The notes under the pieces are model-generated. The model was not told the DNA's origin. It worked only from the letters and a program-made list of their open reading frames with translations, and ran no database searches. DNA of 25,812 nucleotides from Symbiodinium natans (lineage: Eukaryota > Sar > Dinophyceae > Suessiales > Symbiodiniaceae). Position 1 is the first letter of the stretch; every line of letters starts with the position of its first letter. Made by a program: the position numbers and the translations under genes. Positions 14,605 to 23,326 of this stretch are shown piece after piece. Location of the stretch: NCBI GenBank assembly GCA_905221605.1, contig CAJNDS010001263.1, positions 1 through 25,812 of the forward strand. Reading direction: 5' to 3'.

Positions 14605-15658
14605 CTAGCCTAAACCCGGGTTGTTCACAACCAGCTCGACGAGCTCGTAGAACCACAACTCGGCGTACGCTTGCAGCATAGCATCCACCTCACAGCCTTG
14701 CAACAACATGCTGCACAGAACCAGGCAGAAGATTGCGACAGCCGGGATGACATTCCAGCTCGGGCGAACACAGTTGATTGGGCTCAAGTTAGGGCTCAAG
14801 GCGCTTGCGAGGTTCAGCTCACTGAGCACAACCGCAATCCTCAAGGCCTGATACATGATGTCACGCTGCTGTGGGAGGCAAACACGCCTTTCCAGGCGTC
14901 GCACTTGCTGCTTGAGGGCCAACTTTTGCTCCATGTCGGCAAACTCGGCTGCCCCAACACGATTGTAGTTGTCATTGCAATCCACAACTCCCAGCATAAA
15001 CAACAAGCACAGAACCCTTTCTTTTGCCAGTGCTTTGGTACCTATGTCTGCGACATTCCTATGGGTGCTGATGCCCGAAACAGTCAAGTAGTCTTGCTTG
15101 GTGAAACCCTGAACCCATAAAAGTTTTCCATCAAGATGCCTTGTGCGTCCTACCCCCTGGCGGGTGAGCAGAGACTTCGCGCTTGTGGAATCGATGAAAC
15201 TGTTTCGACAAATTTCAGCGCCCAAAACGAACTCAATCGCATTGCTGACATGAACCATGTCGCAAAGACCGGATACTGCAGCCCTGAATTCACTTTCGCA
15301 GCTGGACAGGGAAATGCTTTTCTGCGTCCTGCTCGCTGTGGCAAGTATGCCCATTCCATGCCAGGACCGATGCACTCACCGACCGTCGTGTAGTCTTGTC
15401 ACCGCTCCAATCGGCATCCGTGAACAACTCCAGGATGTCACGCGGGCTGCCTTGAACCACGATGCCATCCCCACACTTCGTCTCCCCAAAGGCTCAATCC
15501 ATAGTGCGGGACCCCTTTCAGGTGCGCTACGATGTGCCTTAGGAGATGCATCCCTTGTTTTGTTGGCTTCGACATCTGTTGGGCTAGGAGCCTTATCCCG
15601 TTCTGGGCTTCAGGGATGTCTGGCCCCAAATACAACAGAACGCCCGTGGCGCTCCTGT
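14605..15658 (-). pseudogene. Copia post-RT and RNase H remnant, frameshifted
   Basis: Minus-strand copia fragment in three frames. From 15658 down it begins with YRSATGVLLYLGPDIPEAQ and HLKGVPHYGL, the conserved stretch between RT and RNase H. A frame change near 15440 leads to LELFTDADWSGDKTTRRS, the RNase H start with its first Asp. A second change near 15375 leads to QKSISLSSCESEFRA (with the Glu) and DSTSAKSLLTRQGVGRTRHLD, ending at HRNVADIGTKAL, then an extension to a stop at 14605. At least two frameshifts make it a pseudogene. Its 5' side is cut exactly where the repeat beginning at 15659 starts, and no RT is found beyond that repeat. Confidence 0.85.
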
Positions 15659-16351
15659 ATACTGCTTGGGGAAGGTGCAACATGGTGGAAAGGACCATGC
15701 GTTCTTGGTGCTGGAAGCAGGGCCCAGCGTGTGCAATGTTTCTGAGCGGGAACGCGTGCTTTGCTTCGTGTGTCCTCAAGTGGGTGGAAAGAGAGACGTG
15801 TGCATGCGCCACGGTAGTTGCTGCAGCCATGAGTGCCGAAGCTGCTGCTGGCGATGTTGTACGAGATCTCAAAAGGCAGCGGCAAGAGCTGAAGGTGCCA
15901 AGAGACTTTTCTGTCCTATGCGCGCACGCCGCTGCCCATACACGTGCCTTTTTTGCCAGGACGAACTGAAGCGCGCCAGCAAAGCCCTTAAGAACGAAGC
16001 TGCTATCCTCAAGAAGAGCACTTCTTTTTGCGTAGCCTGCTCTGATGCAGTGTGACAGTGTGCGAAGCAGTTTTCCTTTAGGTCAGAAAGCGCCGCCGCC
16101 TTCTGCGAAAAGCAGGCGATTTGGACGACGACTCACTGATCTGGCTACTGCGCAGACGGCAAAACGCAGATGCCGGACCACGTCAAGAAGCGCAACGTCC
16201 ACGCGACAATGCTGTTGGTGAAGAGCGTCAAGAGACCTGAGCTGTGAACGGTTTTGCGAAGCTAAGTCCAAGCCACCCTGCTTGAGATATGTTTTTGCTG
16301 TGTCTGCGTTAGCTATCGCCAGTTGGCAGATGGCCAGCAGCGTCAAGTTGT
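15659..16351 (+). repeat. ~690-bp repeat, copy 1
   Basis: About 99% identical to 25123-25812, with a handful of substitutions and one 3-base deletion. Both begin at ATACTGCTTGGGGAAGG and have unrelated sequence before it, so this is a true left end. The right end is unknown because copy 2 leaves the window. Copy 1 abuts a broken copia element, and copy 2 follows the pogo-like transposase gene. Confidence 0.93.
15829..16240 (+). CDS. Small basic coiled-coil protein, three-exon model, copy 1
   Basis: Inferred gene: exon 1 15829-15894 (ATG, MSAEAAAGDVVRDLKRQRQ...), exon 2 15960-16031 (DELKRASKALKNEAAILKK...), exon 3 16082-16240 (VRKRRRLLRKAGDLDDDSL..., stop TGA). Both introns are GT-AG, phase 0 and very short (65 and 50 nt), with good acceptors (TTTTTTGCCAG and TTTTCCTTTAG). 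The product is about 98 residues, a charged helix rich in Lys, Arg, Glu and Leu followed by an Arg-rich stretch, so a coiled coil or DNA/RNA-binding role is plausible. I do not recognise the family. Further exons may exist. Between the two copies, the exon differences that I see are third-position and synonymous, while the 3-base deletion falls in intron 1. Confidence 0.45.
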
Positions 16352-16792
16352 GCGTTCTACAGAATGCAAGCACGCCTATGCATGTGGTCACGGAACGTGC
16401 CATGTGTAACGATCTCCTTGAACCTTGAAGGCTTGACCTCAGCCAACCAAACATGCTGATCGCCCAGATGTTGATCGAATGTGGTTGCTTGTTTCTCTTT
16501 GGCTCTTGCTTACAGTGCACGTTGTTGTTCTTATCCGAAACCACACGACAGCTGCCCAAGAAGCTTCCAGCGGTTGGGTGCGCGGCGGTCGCGATTTCAC
16601 CGGTGGATGCCGCAGTGGTCGCGCACTTGGAGAGATGCGGACACCATGGTGCTGTTTCTGTTCTCATGCCACGACTTTCAAAGATGCGCTTGGCAGATCA
16701 TGTTCGCAGGCCAGTTGCAATGGGAAGAGTCTTTGCCAAGTCCCGCAAGCCGTCCGGGCTTCTGCCATGACATTTGGTTTCTAGATGCATCA
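16352..16792. other. No recognisable gene
   Basis: Several open frames overlap on both strands, but none resembles a known family. This may be the rest of the 690-bp repeat, whose right end cannot be fixed from this window. Confidence 0.5.
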
Positions 16793-17446
16793 TCGTGACA
16801 CATCGCTACCATTGAGTACCATCTGCCCCCATCGCTTGCCAGTCCAGTTGGCTGAAGGTCTTTACCGTCACATTTCGATGCAGCAACAGCGGCTTCGACC
16901 TCTGCGAAAAATGTGCACACGCCCCGGCCCCAGTCCGTTCCCTCACAACAGATCTGCTCGAATGCCTGCCCGTGTAGGCCTTTGCAGTACTTGTGCAATC
17001 TTTGTCAAATGTGTATGCCACGCTGAATCACGCTGATGTTGCCCGTCGATTTTGGCATCCGGGAGGCAACCCTCGGACATACAGCTGAAGATTCTATTCG
17101 CTCCGATTTGGAGGCCATCCTGTCAGCAACAGGATTATTCACGACATGTCAAACTTGATTTTGGTGTTGTTTTCGCTTTCTGCTTGTTTTTGTATGGGTT
17201 TTGCCTATATTTTGAAGGTGTTTTCCTTTTTTGGGGTCAGGGCAACCATCCTAAACCTTAAAAGTCACTACACCCGACATGTCAAACTTGATTTTGGTGT
17301 TTCTGTTGCTCTCTGCTTGTTTTTGTATGGTTTTGCCTATGTTTTTAAGGGTGTTTTCCTTTTTGGGGTCAGGGCAACCATCCTAAACCTTAAAAGTTTC
17401 TACACCCAACATGTCAAACTTGATTTTGGTGTTGTTTTCGCTTTCT
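16793..17446. repeat. 654-bp tandem duplication, unit 1
   Basis: Starts at TCGTGACACATCGC and consists of a ~250-bp unique part, a ~100-bp linker and the first satellite monomers. Unit 2 follows immediately at 17447. The junction falls inside a satellite monomer, which suggests unequal exchange. Open frames on both strands in the unique part are not recognisable. Confidence 0.9.
17142..17446. repeat. ~132-bp satellite array, first block
   Basis: Monomers start at ATGTCAAACTTGATTTTGGTG at 17146, 17279 and 17411. The third is cut at 17446 by the start of duplication unit 2. It is AT-rich compared with the surroundings. The first two are of different types (A then B). Confidence 0.92.
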
Positions 17447-18097
17447 TCGTGACACATCGCTACCATTGAGTACCATCTGCCCCCATCGCTTGCCAGTCCA
17501 GTTGGCTGAAGGTCTTTACCGTCACATTTCGATGCAGCAACAGCGGCTTCGACCTCTGCGAAAAATGTGCACACGCCCCGGCCCCAGTCCGTTCCCTCAC
17601 AACAGATCTGCTCGAATGCCTGCCCGTGTAGGCCTTTGCAGTACTTGTGCAATCTTTGTCAAATGTGTATGCCACGCTGAATCACGCTGATGCGTCGATT
17701 TTGGCATCTGGGAGGCAACCCTCGGACATACAGCTGAAGATTCTATTCGCTCCGATTTGGAGGCCATCCTGTCAGCAACAGGATTATTCACGACATGTCA
17801 AACTTGATTTTGGTGTTGTTTTCGCTTTCTGCTTGTTTTTGTATGGGTTTTGCCTATATTTTGAAGGTGTTTTCCTTTTTTGGGGTCAGAGCAACCATCC
17901 TAAACCTTAAAAGTCACTACACCCGACATGTCAAACTTGATTTTGGTGTTTCTGTTGCTCTCTGCTTGTTTTTGTATGGTTTTGCCTATGTTTTTAAAGG
18001 TGTTTTCCTTTTTGGGGTCAGGGCAACCATCCTAAACCTTAAAAAGTTACTACACCCAACATGTCAAACTTGATTTTGGTGTTGTTTTGCTATCTGC
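17447..18097. repeat. 654-bp tandem duplication, unit 2
   Basis: Nearly identical to 16793-17446. A 5-base deletion near 17692 changes the offset from 654 to 649. It then runs on into further satellite monomers. Confidence 0.9.
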
Positions 18098-18530
18098 TTG
18101 TTTTTGTATGGGTTTTGCCTATATTTTGAAGGTGTTTTCCTTTTGTGGGGTCAGGGCAACCATCCTAAACCTTAAAAGTCACTACACCCGACATGTCAAA
18201 CTTGATTTTGGTGTTTCTGTTGCTCTCTGCTTGTTTTTGTATGGTTTTGCCTATGTTTTTAAAGGTGTTTTCCTTTTTGGGGTCAGGGCAACCATCCTAA
18301 ACCAGTTACTACACCCAACATGTCAAACTTGATTTTGGTGTTTTTTTGCTCTCTGCTTGTTTTTGTATGGATTTTGCCTATATTTTGAAGGTGTTTTCCT
18401 TTTGTGGGGTCAGGGCAACCATCCTAAACCCCAAAAGTCACTACGCCCGACATGTCAAACTTGATTGTTTTTGTATGGTTTTGATTATATTTTGGAGGGT
18501 GTTTTCGCTTTTTGGTCCTACAGAGCAGGG
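17791..18530. repeat. ~132-bp satellite array, second block, alternating monomers
   Basis: Monomers begin at 17795, 17928, 18061, 18193, 18320 and 18452 (spacing 133, 133, 132, 127, 132). Type A has CCTATATTTTGAAGG and type B has CCTATGTTTTTAAAGG. They alternate A-B-A-B-A and then a shortened unit, giving a higher-order dimer of about 265 bp. Confidence 0.92.
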
Positions 18531-18547
18531 CACAGTTTCTTTCACAC

Positions 18548-19026
18548 TCTCTCACGCTCTCGTTTTCTCACACAATCTCGCGCGCGTAAGTGCCGCTCAA
18601 GGATGTGGGATAAACATGGACATGCTTGGGCATGCGCCTAAGTTTTTGAAGGTAAGGACGTGGAGACGGTGAGCAGAAGCATAGCGACGGTAAGGGCATT
18701 TTGGCCACGTCGGAGAGGGCGCATTCTGTCTAGCTCTCCCTTTCTCTTTCACACAAGCTCTCGTTTGTCAATGTTTGTGAAGTGCCGCTGACGGATGTGA
18801 GACAAACATGTGCATACTTGGGCCTAAGTTTTTGAAGGTAAGGACGTGTAGACGGTGAGCAGAAGCATAGCTACGGGGGGGGACGCATGCTGGCAGTTCG
18901 GACAGGGCGCATTTTCTATCGCTCTCACACAATCTCTCCTTTCTCCATGTTCGTCACGCGTGCGAAGTGCCGCTCAAGGATGTGAGACAAACATGGGCAT
19001 GCTTCGGCCAAGTTCTTGGGTTGAGG
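18548..19026. repeat. ~185-bp tandem repeat, about 2.6 copies
   Basis: Anchor AGTGCCGCT occurs at 18589, 18781 and 18966, each followed by CAAGGATGTG or similar and later by AAGTTTTTGAAGGTAAGGACGTG in the first two. Copies are diverged by substitutions and small indels. No gene is seen. Confidence 0.85.
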
Positions 19027-19115
19027 CAAAACCACTGCATAATGGCGCCGCAATGCTTGTGCTTTGCGCGTCTCTGCACGTGACGTGTACAGAAACAGGT
19101 ACATGAAATACATGT

Positions 19116-19240
19116 TGTTCGTTTTGCTCAGACGCCCCCCCCCTTTGTGATGCTCATATCCCTGGTGCTCGTTTTGCTCAAACGCCCCCCTTTGTCATGC
19201 TCATGCTGCATCCCTGGTGCTCGTTTTGCTCACACCCCAC
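19116..19240. repeat. ~50-bp tandem repeat with C-runs
   Basis: TTCGTTTTGCTCA or TGCTCGTTTTGCTCA at about 19116, 19166 and 19218, with C-runs (up to 13 C at 19131-19143) and TTTGTGATGCTCAT between. A looser relative occurs at about 22570-22690. Confidence 0.8.
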
Positions 19241-19408
19241 GAACAACCCAGCCCAGGGATGTTCCCTTGGAGTTCCGGGGCAGCCAGTCCCATTGTGGAC
19301 GTTCCTTCGTCTCCTACCACCTCGTGGTCAAAGACCTGGAGACCACTAGAAGCTTGCTCTGGGCACGCGGCCCCGCGAAACGTTCCGGGAAAGCAGGCCT
19401 CGAAAACT

Positions 19409-19476
19409 CGTGGTCCTGCAAATCCGTTTTTTGGACTAATAATTCTATTGTCCCACAACGGTTTTGCAGGACCACG
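19409..19476. other. Long hairpin with AT-rich loop
   Basis: Arm CGTGGTCCTGCAAATCCGTT (19409-19428) pairs with AACGGTTTTGCAGGACCACG (19457-19476) at 19 of 20 positions. Inside, GGAC (19433-19436) pairs with GTCC (19450-19453) around a 13-base loop TAATAATTCTATT. It lies about 390 bases upstream of the Rep-like gene. It could be a replication-origin relic, a small foldback element or an RNA structure. Confidence 0.75.
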
Positions 19477-19644
19477 CGTGTCATCTTGCAGTTCTCGTAC
19501 GTGGCTTGTCCTGTGCGGTCCTGCGGTAATGGTTTCTGCAATGAGAGAAGGTAGACATTGGGTCCTGTCACGTTCCTGCGCAGCGTTTCGCAGGCTTGGA
19601 CAGTGAGCTTCAGTGCCTCTCACCAAAGAGCTCACCACTTTTCA

Positions 19645-19845
19645 TGAGCACCACATGGTTTGCGTAACTGCAGGGGAATCTGACACAAGCGTGAGTTCCT
19701 GCTTCTAACTGGTACGTACCGTGCAGGTGACTCTTTCCCACAAACCCTCTAACTAAACGGGAGCGCCGTATGGTTTGTGTAACTGCGTGGGAATCTGACA
19801 GAAGCGTGACTGCCTGTCTCTAATTGGCACGTGCCGTGCATGTAA
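19645..19845. repeat. Pair of 85-bp direct repeats with a conserved palindrome
   Basis: Copies at about 19645-19729 and 19761-19845, roughly 81% identical. Each contains a perfect 10-bp palindrome at the same place, GGTACGTACC (19711-19720) and GGCACGTGCC (19826-19835). They end about 20 bases before the Rep-like gene's ATG and may be part of its promoter. Confidence 0.8.
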
Positions 19846-19867
19846 ATCCGGGCATTTTGCCTGAGCC

Positions 19868-21511
19868 ATGTTGCCCGCAAAACGTCGTCGTTTGCAGGGC
19901 AAGCAGAGTCCGCCGGAGGGAGAAAACAGCAGGCAAACACGGACCCAGCTCCAGACCCTTGTCCGAGACACGTGGGTTGCGAGGAGAATGGTCGAGGAAG
20001 GCTCACATGGTCATGAGAGGCGCAATGTCCTGCGAGTGGAGTTTACCAGCATAGACAAGGTTCCAGTTCTACAGGCCATGCTGGGCCAAGTGCCTGCTCA
20101 TCTCATGGCTGCAGCAAGAGCTTTGCTTGCCTCCTGGCACGCAGAACCCCCCATAGTCTTGAATGAGCAACCGCTGCCTTCCTACCGCGGCAGTGGCACG
20201 ATGTTCAGATACTCTGGCTCCTGGTCCAGGATTACAGATGCCGGGGCAAGTGCAATGTTGGCAGAAGGGGAGTCGCGGATTGCCGATATCTGTCGCCTCT
20301 TGCAGGACAATGTCGAGGTTGCAAGCCTTTGGGATGAGTTCCAACGCTTTGCGCAGCAGCTACGGCAAAGCAAGCTGGATCGTATGACTCTTGCGTGTGA
20401 GCTGCACACCGCTGTGAGTCTGGAGAAGCTGGTGCCCAGCATCCACTTTCATCTGATGTTTGACTCGAGATGCTTGGCGCAGGTTAGTTGGTTATGTTCT
20501 GCGTCCTGGCTCGGTTTTGCGGTCGCCGGTGCAGTTAGCTAATTAGGTGCCCTGTTTCAAAGGGTTGATGTGAACATGACCCACTGTTTCCACCGCCGCT
20601 TCGGGCGTTCCTCCTGGGTCCTTGCCGGTAGTTTTGTGGGGTAAAAGTAAGGACAGACGGTGACTCTGCCGAAGCCCAGTCTGTTGTTTCGTGGTGCCGT
20701 TCCGCATCAGTCTGTGGAGTGCAAGCAAGCTCGTGGAAAAGCTTGCCGAAAGGCATACGATCAGGGGCATTATTATTTACAGGTTCCGAAGATTGGCTCC
20801 ATTCATATGACGACGACAGCTCCTGCCTTCACCACCTTTCCAATTGCGCCGGATTGGATTACCAATTTATGGCAGGCCTGTAAAATTACGGAGCAGGTTG
20901 CGGAGAAGGAGTACCTGCGCTGCAAGAAGCACGTGAAAGCCTATTTAGACAACATGAAGTTCCATGCACAGTGCATGCAGACAGAGGCCGTTGCAGCGCG
21001 CAAGGCGCAAGCGCTCCTGGACCTTCAGCCCCTCATGAAGACAGCCGTTGTGCTGGAGCAGGTCCAGCGCGACTTCTTGCCACAGTTCGCCCGCCCCATG
21101 TTCCGAAGGAGCTTCCTTGTTTTAACTGGTCCCACGCGACTTGGTAAAACAATCTATGCTCGCAGCCTCTTCGGTCATCGCCAGACACTAGAGCTCAACT
21201 GCTGTGGCGTGAGTCAGCCTGACTTGCGTGGCTTCAACCCTTTGGTCCACCGCGCCATCTTGTATGATGAAGGTTCCGCGGACATGGTTTTGCGCAATCG
21301 TCGCCTGTTTCAGGGATCCACAGAAGAGGTTACGCTCGCCCACTCTGGAACAAATCTGTTCACCTACAGTGTGTATGTCTACAACGTCGCTATGATTCTG
21401 ACGTCGAACTCTTGGCTGCGTGAGCTGGAGGAGTTGCAGAGCGAGGAGCGCGAGTGGCTCGAAGGTAATTCAATCTGTATAGACTGCAAGCAGCCGCTGT
21501 ATGAGACGTGA
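19868..21511 (+). CDS. Rep-like protein: HUH endonuclease plus SF3 helicase, with intron
   Basis: Two exons in the same frame: 19868-20482 (205 codons, ATG in gccATG context, basic KRRR near the start) and 20675-21511 (278 codons). The intron 20483-20674 is 192 nt, phase 0, donor CAG|GTTAGT, acceptor GAAG. Exon 1 ends with HFH (residues 193-195 in SIHFHLMFDS), the metal-binding motif II of HUH endonucleases. About 43 residues later, HYYLQVPK gives a candidate catalytic Tyr (motif III). The helicase follows: Walker A GPTRLGKT, Walker B AILYDEG, motif C MILTSN. This order and spacing match replication initiators of CRESS-DNA viruses and related plasmids. It most likely nicks and unwinds DNA, or is a domesticated derivative. 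Motif I is not certain. A small extra exon at 20564-20627 is also in frame and cannot be excluded. Intron and surroundings show it is a nuclear, genome-integrated copy. Confidence 0.8.
20483..20674 (+). other. Intron of the Rep-like gene
   Basis: In-frame stops at about 20540 and 20642 show that the two coding parts are not one continuous frame. Both flanks share one frame, and the 192-nt GT-AG interval removes all stops. The exact acceptor is inferred. Confidence 0.6.
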
Positions 21512-22560
21512 AAGCCAAGAAGCCGGAACTCTGTCTGTGCTCTGTGCCTAAACCACGAAGCCATATAATGATAGGGGAAGACTCTGCGACCATTTTTGGG
21601 CAAGCCGCTTTTGGGGGCAGAAATGGACGCCAGGAGGCAGCTCTGGCTCAAGAACCGATTGAAAAATACAAATAACTGTTTTTCCTTTCAAGTTGGAGCA
21701 GAAAAAGGCTTTTTCCACATGCAACAATGTTTTGGAAGTGTTGTCCTTCGTTCTGAACGGCTCGGGCTTGTCAAACTATCTAGATATCACCAACAGTTGC
21801 AGTGTTTTGTTGTGTTTTTCGCTTGTTTGGAGTTGCGTGATTTTTGACATGTTTTCTTGATTTTTGAGCTTGCTTTGAACCGCGCCCGCTTTTTTTCAAG
21901 CATGTAGGGCGGTGGGAGGGGGCTTGGGCGGGAGGGCGGGCCGCGGCCGCGAGTGTGCTGAGGCCTGCGAATGCCCGCATGCTCTGGCTTGTCATGCCCA
22001 GCCAAGTCGGGCTCAACTGATGTGCGACAGGAAAACTGCTGCTTGCCATCGGGTGCACGCCAAATCCAGGCAACAGGCAGGCGACAACCTTGGATTTCCA
22101 GACTTGTTGCTCTCCGTCCTGTGCATCGTTCACATGTCCTGCATCCTTTCTTCCGAAGCTGTCAGCTATGTCTTCCATAAGCCTGAGTACATCAGATTGC
22201 TGTGAAGGCGCATGCCAATTGTACACATGTTCCAGTGGTTTGTGGTTGACAGTACGCGGGCAGCTTCCATGCTTCTGACAGATGCCAGCTGTTGCGTTCA
22301 AACGTGCACAGGCTTGAGCACCATCGTCTCGAAAAAGGCATGTTGCAAGCTCGATAGCTGTCTGGCTTTTACGCGTCCAGTTGGCTTCACGCCGCTTCTG
22401 GCACACCTAGCACAGTGTCACAGACAGCCTGTTGCGTGCAAGAGTGTTCATCTTTCCACTGCCCGGTTGTCTAGGTGGAGACGCCAGAAGAAGACAGCAG
22501 AAGAAGACTTTAGGGCTCAAGGGGCTAGGGGAAGCGGCTTTGCCTGCAAGTACCTGACGC
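21512..22560. other. No confident gene; includes a possible minus-strand frame
   Basis: The region downstream of the Rep-like gene starts as its 3' UTR. On the minus strand, 22406-21780 is open for 208 codons, with a fairly protein-like middle (for example LRLMEDIADSFGRKD) but a low-complexity end and no known domain. I rate it as a weak hypothetical. A G-quadruplex motif lies inside it. Confidence 0.3.
21907..21940 (+). other. G-quadruplex motif
   Basis: Seven runs of three or more G with loops of 1-4 bases within 34 bases on the plus strand, followed by a GC-rich palindrome GCGGCCGC (about 21943-21950). This well exceeds the usual four-run G4 rule. Confidence 0.75.
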
Positions 22561-23326
22561 CCCTCCTTTTTGTTTGCTGATGCTCACCATTGCTCAAACC
22601 CTTCTCCCCTTTTTTTGCTCCTATCCGCCGTGGCTCAGGACGGTGTTCATCTTGCTCGTGCACCCCTCCCCCTTTTTTTGCCGATGATGCTGCGCCTTGG
22701 GAAGCTCTCACCGGCGCACAGGCTGTCCGCTCGGCGTCGGGACGCTCATGTGCGGGTTACCCTGGGGGTGTTCCAGCTCCAAGTCAGGTCCAGGTTACTT
22801 TGACGTTCCTTTTGCACCGACGCAGAAGTTCGTGCCAAGTCGCTGCAAGACGGCGTTTGGCCAGATTTCCGCTGTTGAAGGGTGGGCACTTGCCCAAACT
22901 GGTAAGGGAGGTCTCTGGAGGGGGACTCTGTCATCTTAAGGCCGGCGGCAAGATGGTGGTTGGCCAGATCTCAACTGTTGTTGTTCCACGGTGCCTTACC
23001 AGCGGCCCCAGTTTGGGGTGCAGGAAAGCCAGGTATTTCCAAGTATGTTGCGGGTTACCGCTGCTGTATTGCCAAGTCGTTGTTGGTTCGCACATCGACC
23101 ATGACGTAAGGATAGAGGGCCATTGTGTTGCCCTTGCCGAGATTGAATCGACCGTATTTGACTGTCGTTCGTCACAGCTTGTCGTGTGCATGTCTGGCCA
23201 AGTTCTTAGCGTCAGGAGTCAGCGACGTAGTTGGTAGTGGTGCAGGCAGACTGTCGACGAAATCTTGCAAGAGTTACATCTCCAAGCCTCGTCTGACGTT
23301 TTCGCACTTCCGCAGTTTGCCTGCGC
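22561..23326. other. No recognisable gene upstream of the transposase
   Basis: Contains T/C-rich runs (22561-22690) similar to the repeat at 19116-19240, and a short local duplication (GGCCAGATTTCCGCTGTTG near 22859 against GGCCAGATCTCAACTGTTG near 22962). One plus-strand frame is open for over 200 codons but looks like chance. It may hold the promoter, 5' exons or one end of the pogo-like element. No terminal inverted repeat was found by eye. Confidence 0.4.

Noticed and set aside
14775-14801. Tandem GGGCTCAAG resembling spliced-leader ends
   Set aside because: Only eight or nine bases match and it lies inside the open copia 3' frame on the other strand. It is probably chance.
17146-18332. 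Membrane-protein-like open frames in the satellite
   Set aside because: Hydrophobicity comes from T-rich DNA. Monomer lengths of 127-133 are mostly not multiples of three and the frames end at random.
19201-19638. 145-codon minus-strand frame around the long hairpin
   Set aside because: No domain is recognisable, and the frame crosses both arms of the hairpin and a tandem repeat.
20069-20442. Minus-strand frames across Rep exon 1
   Set aside because: Antisense shadows of the plus-strand Rep-like coding sequence.
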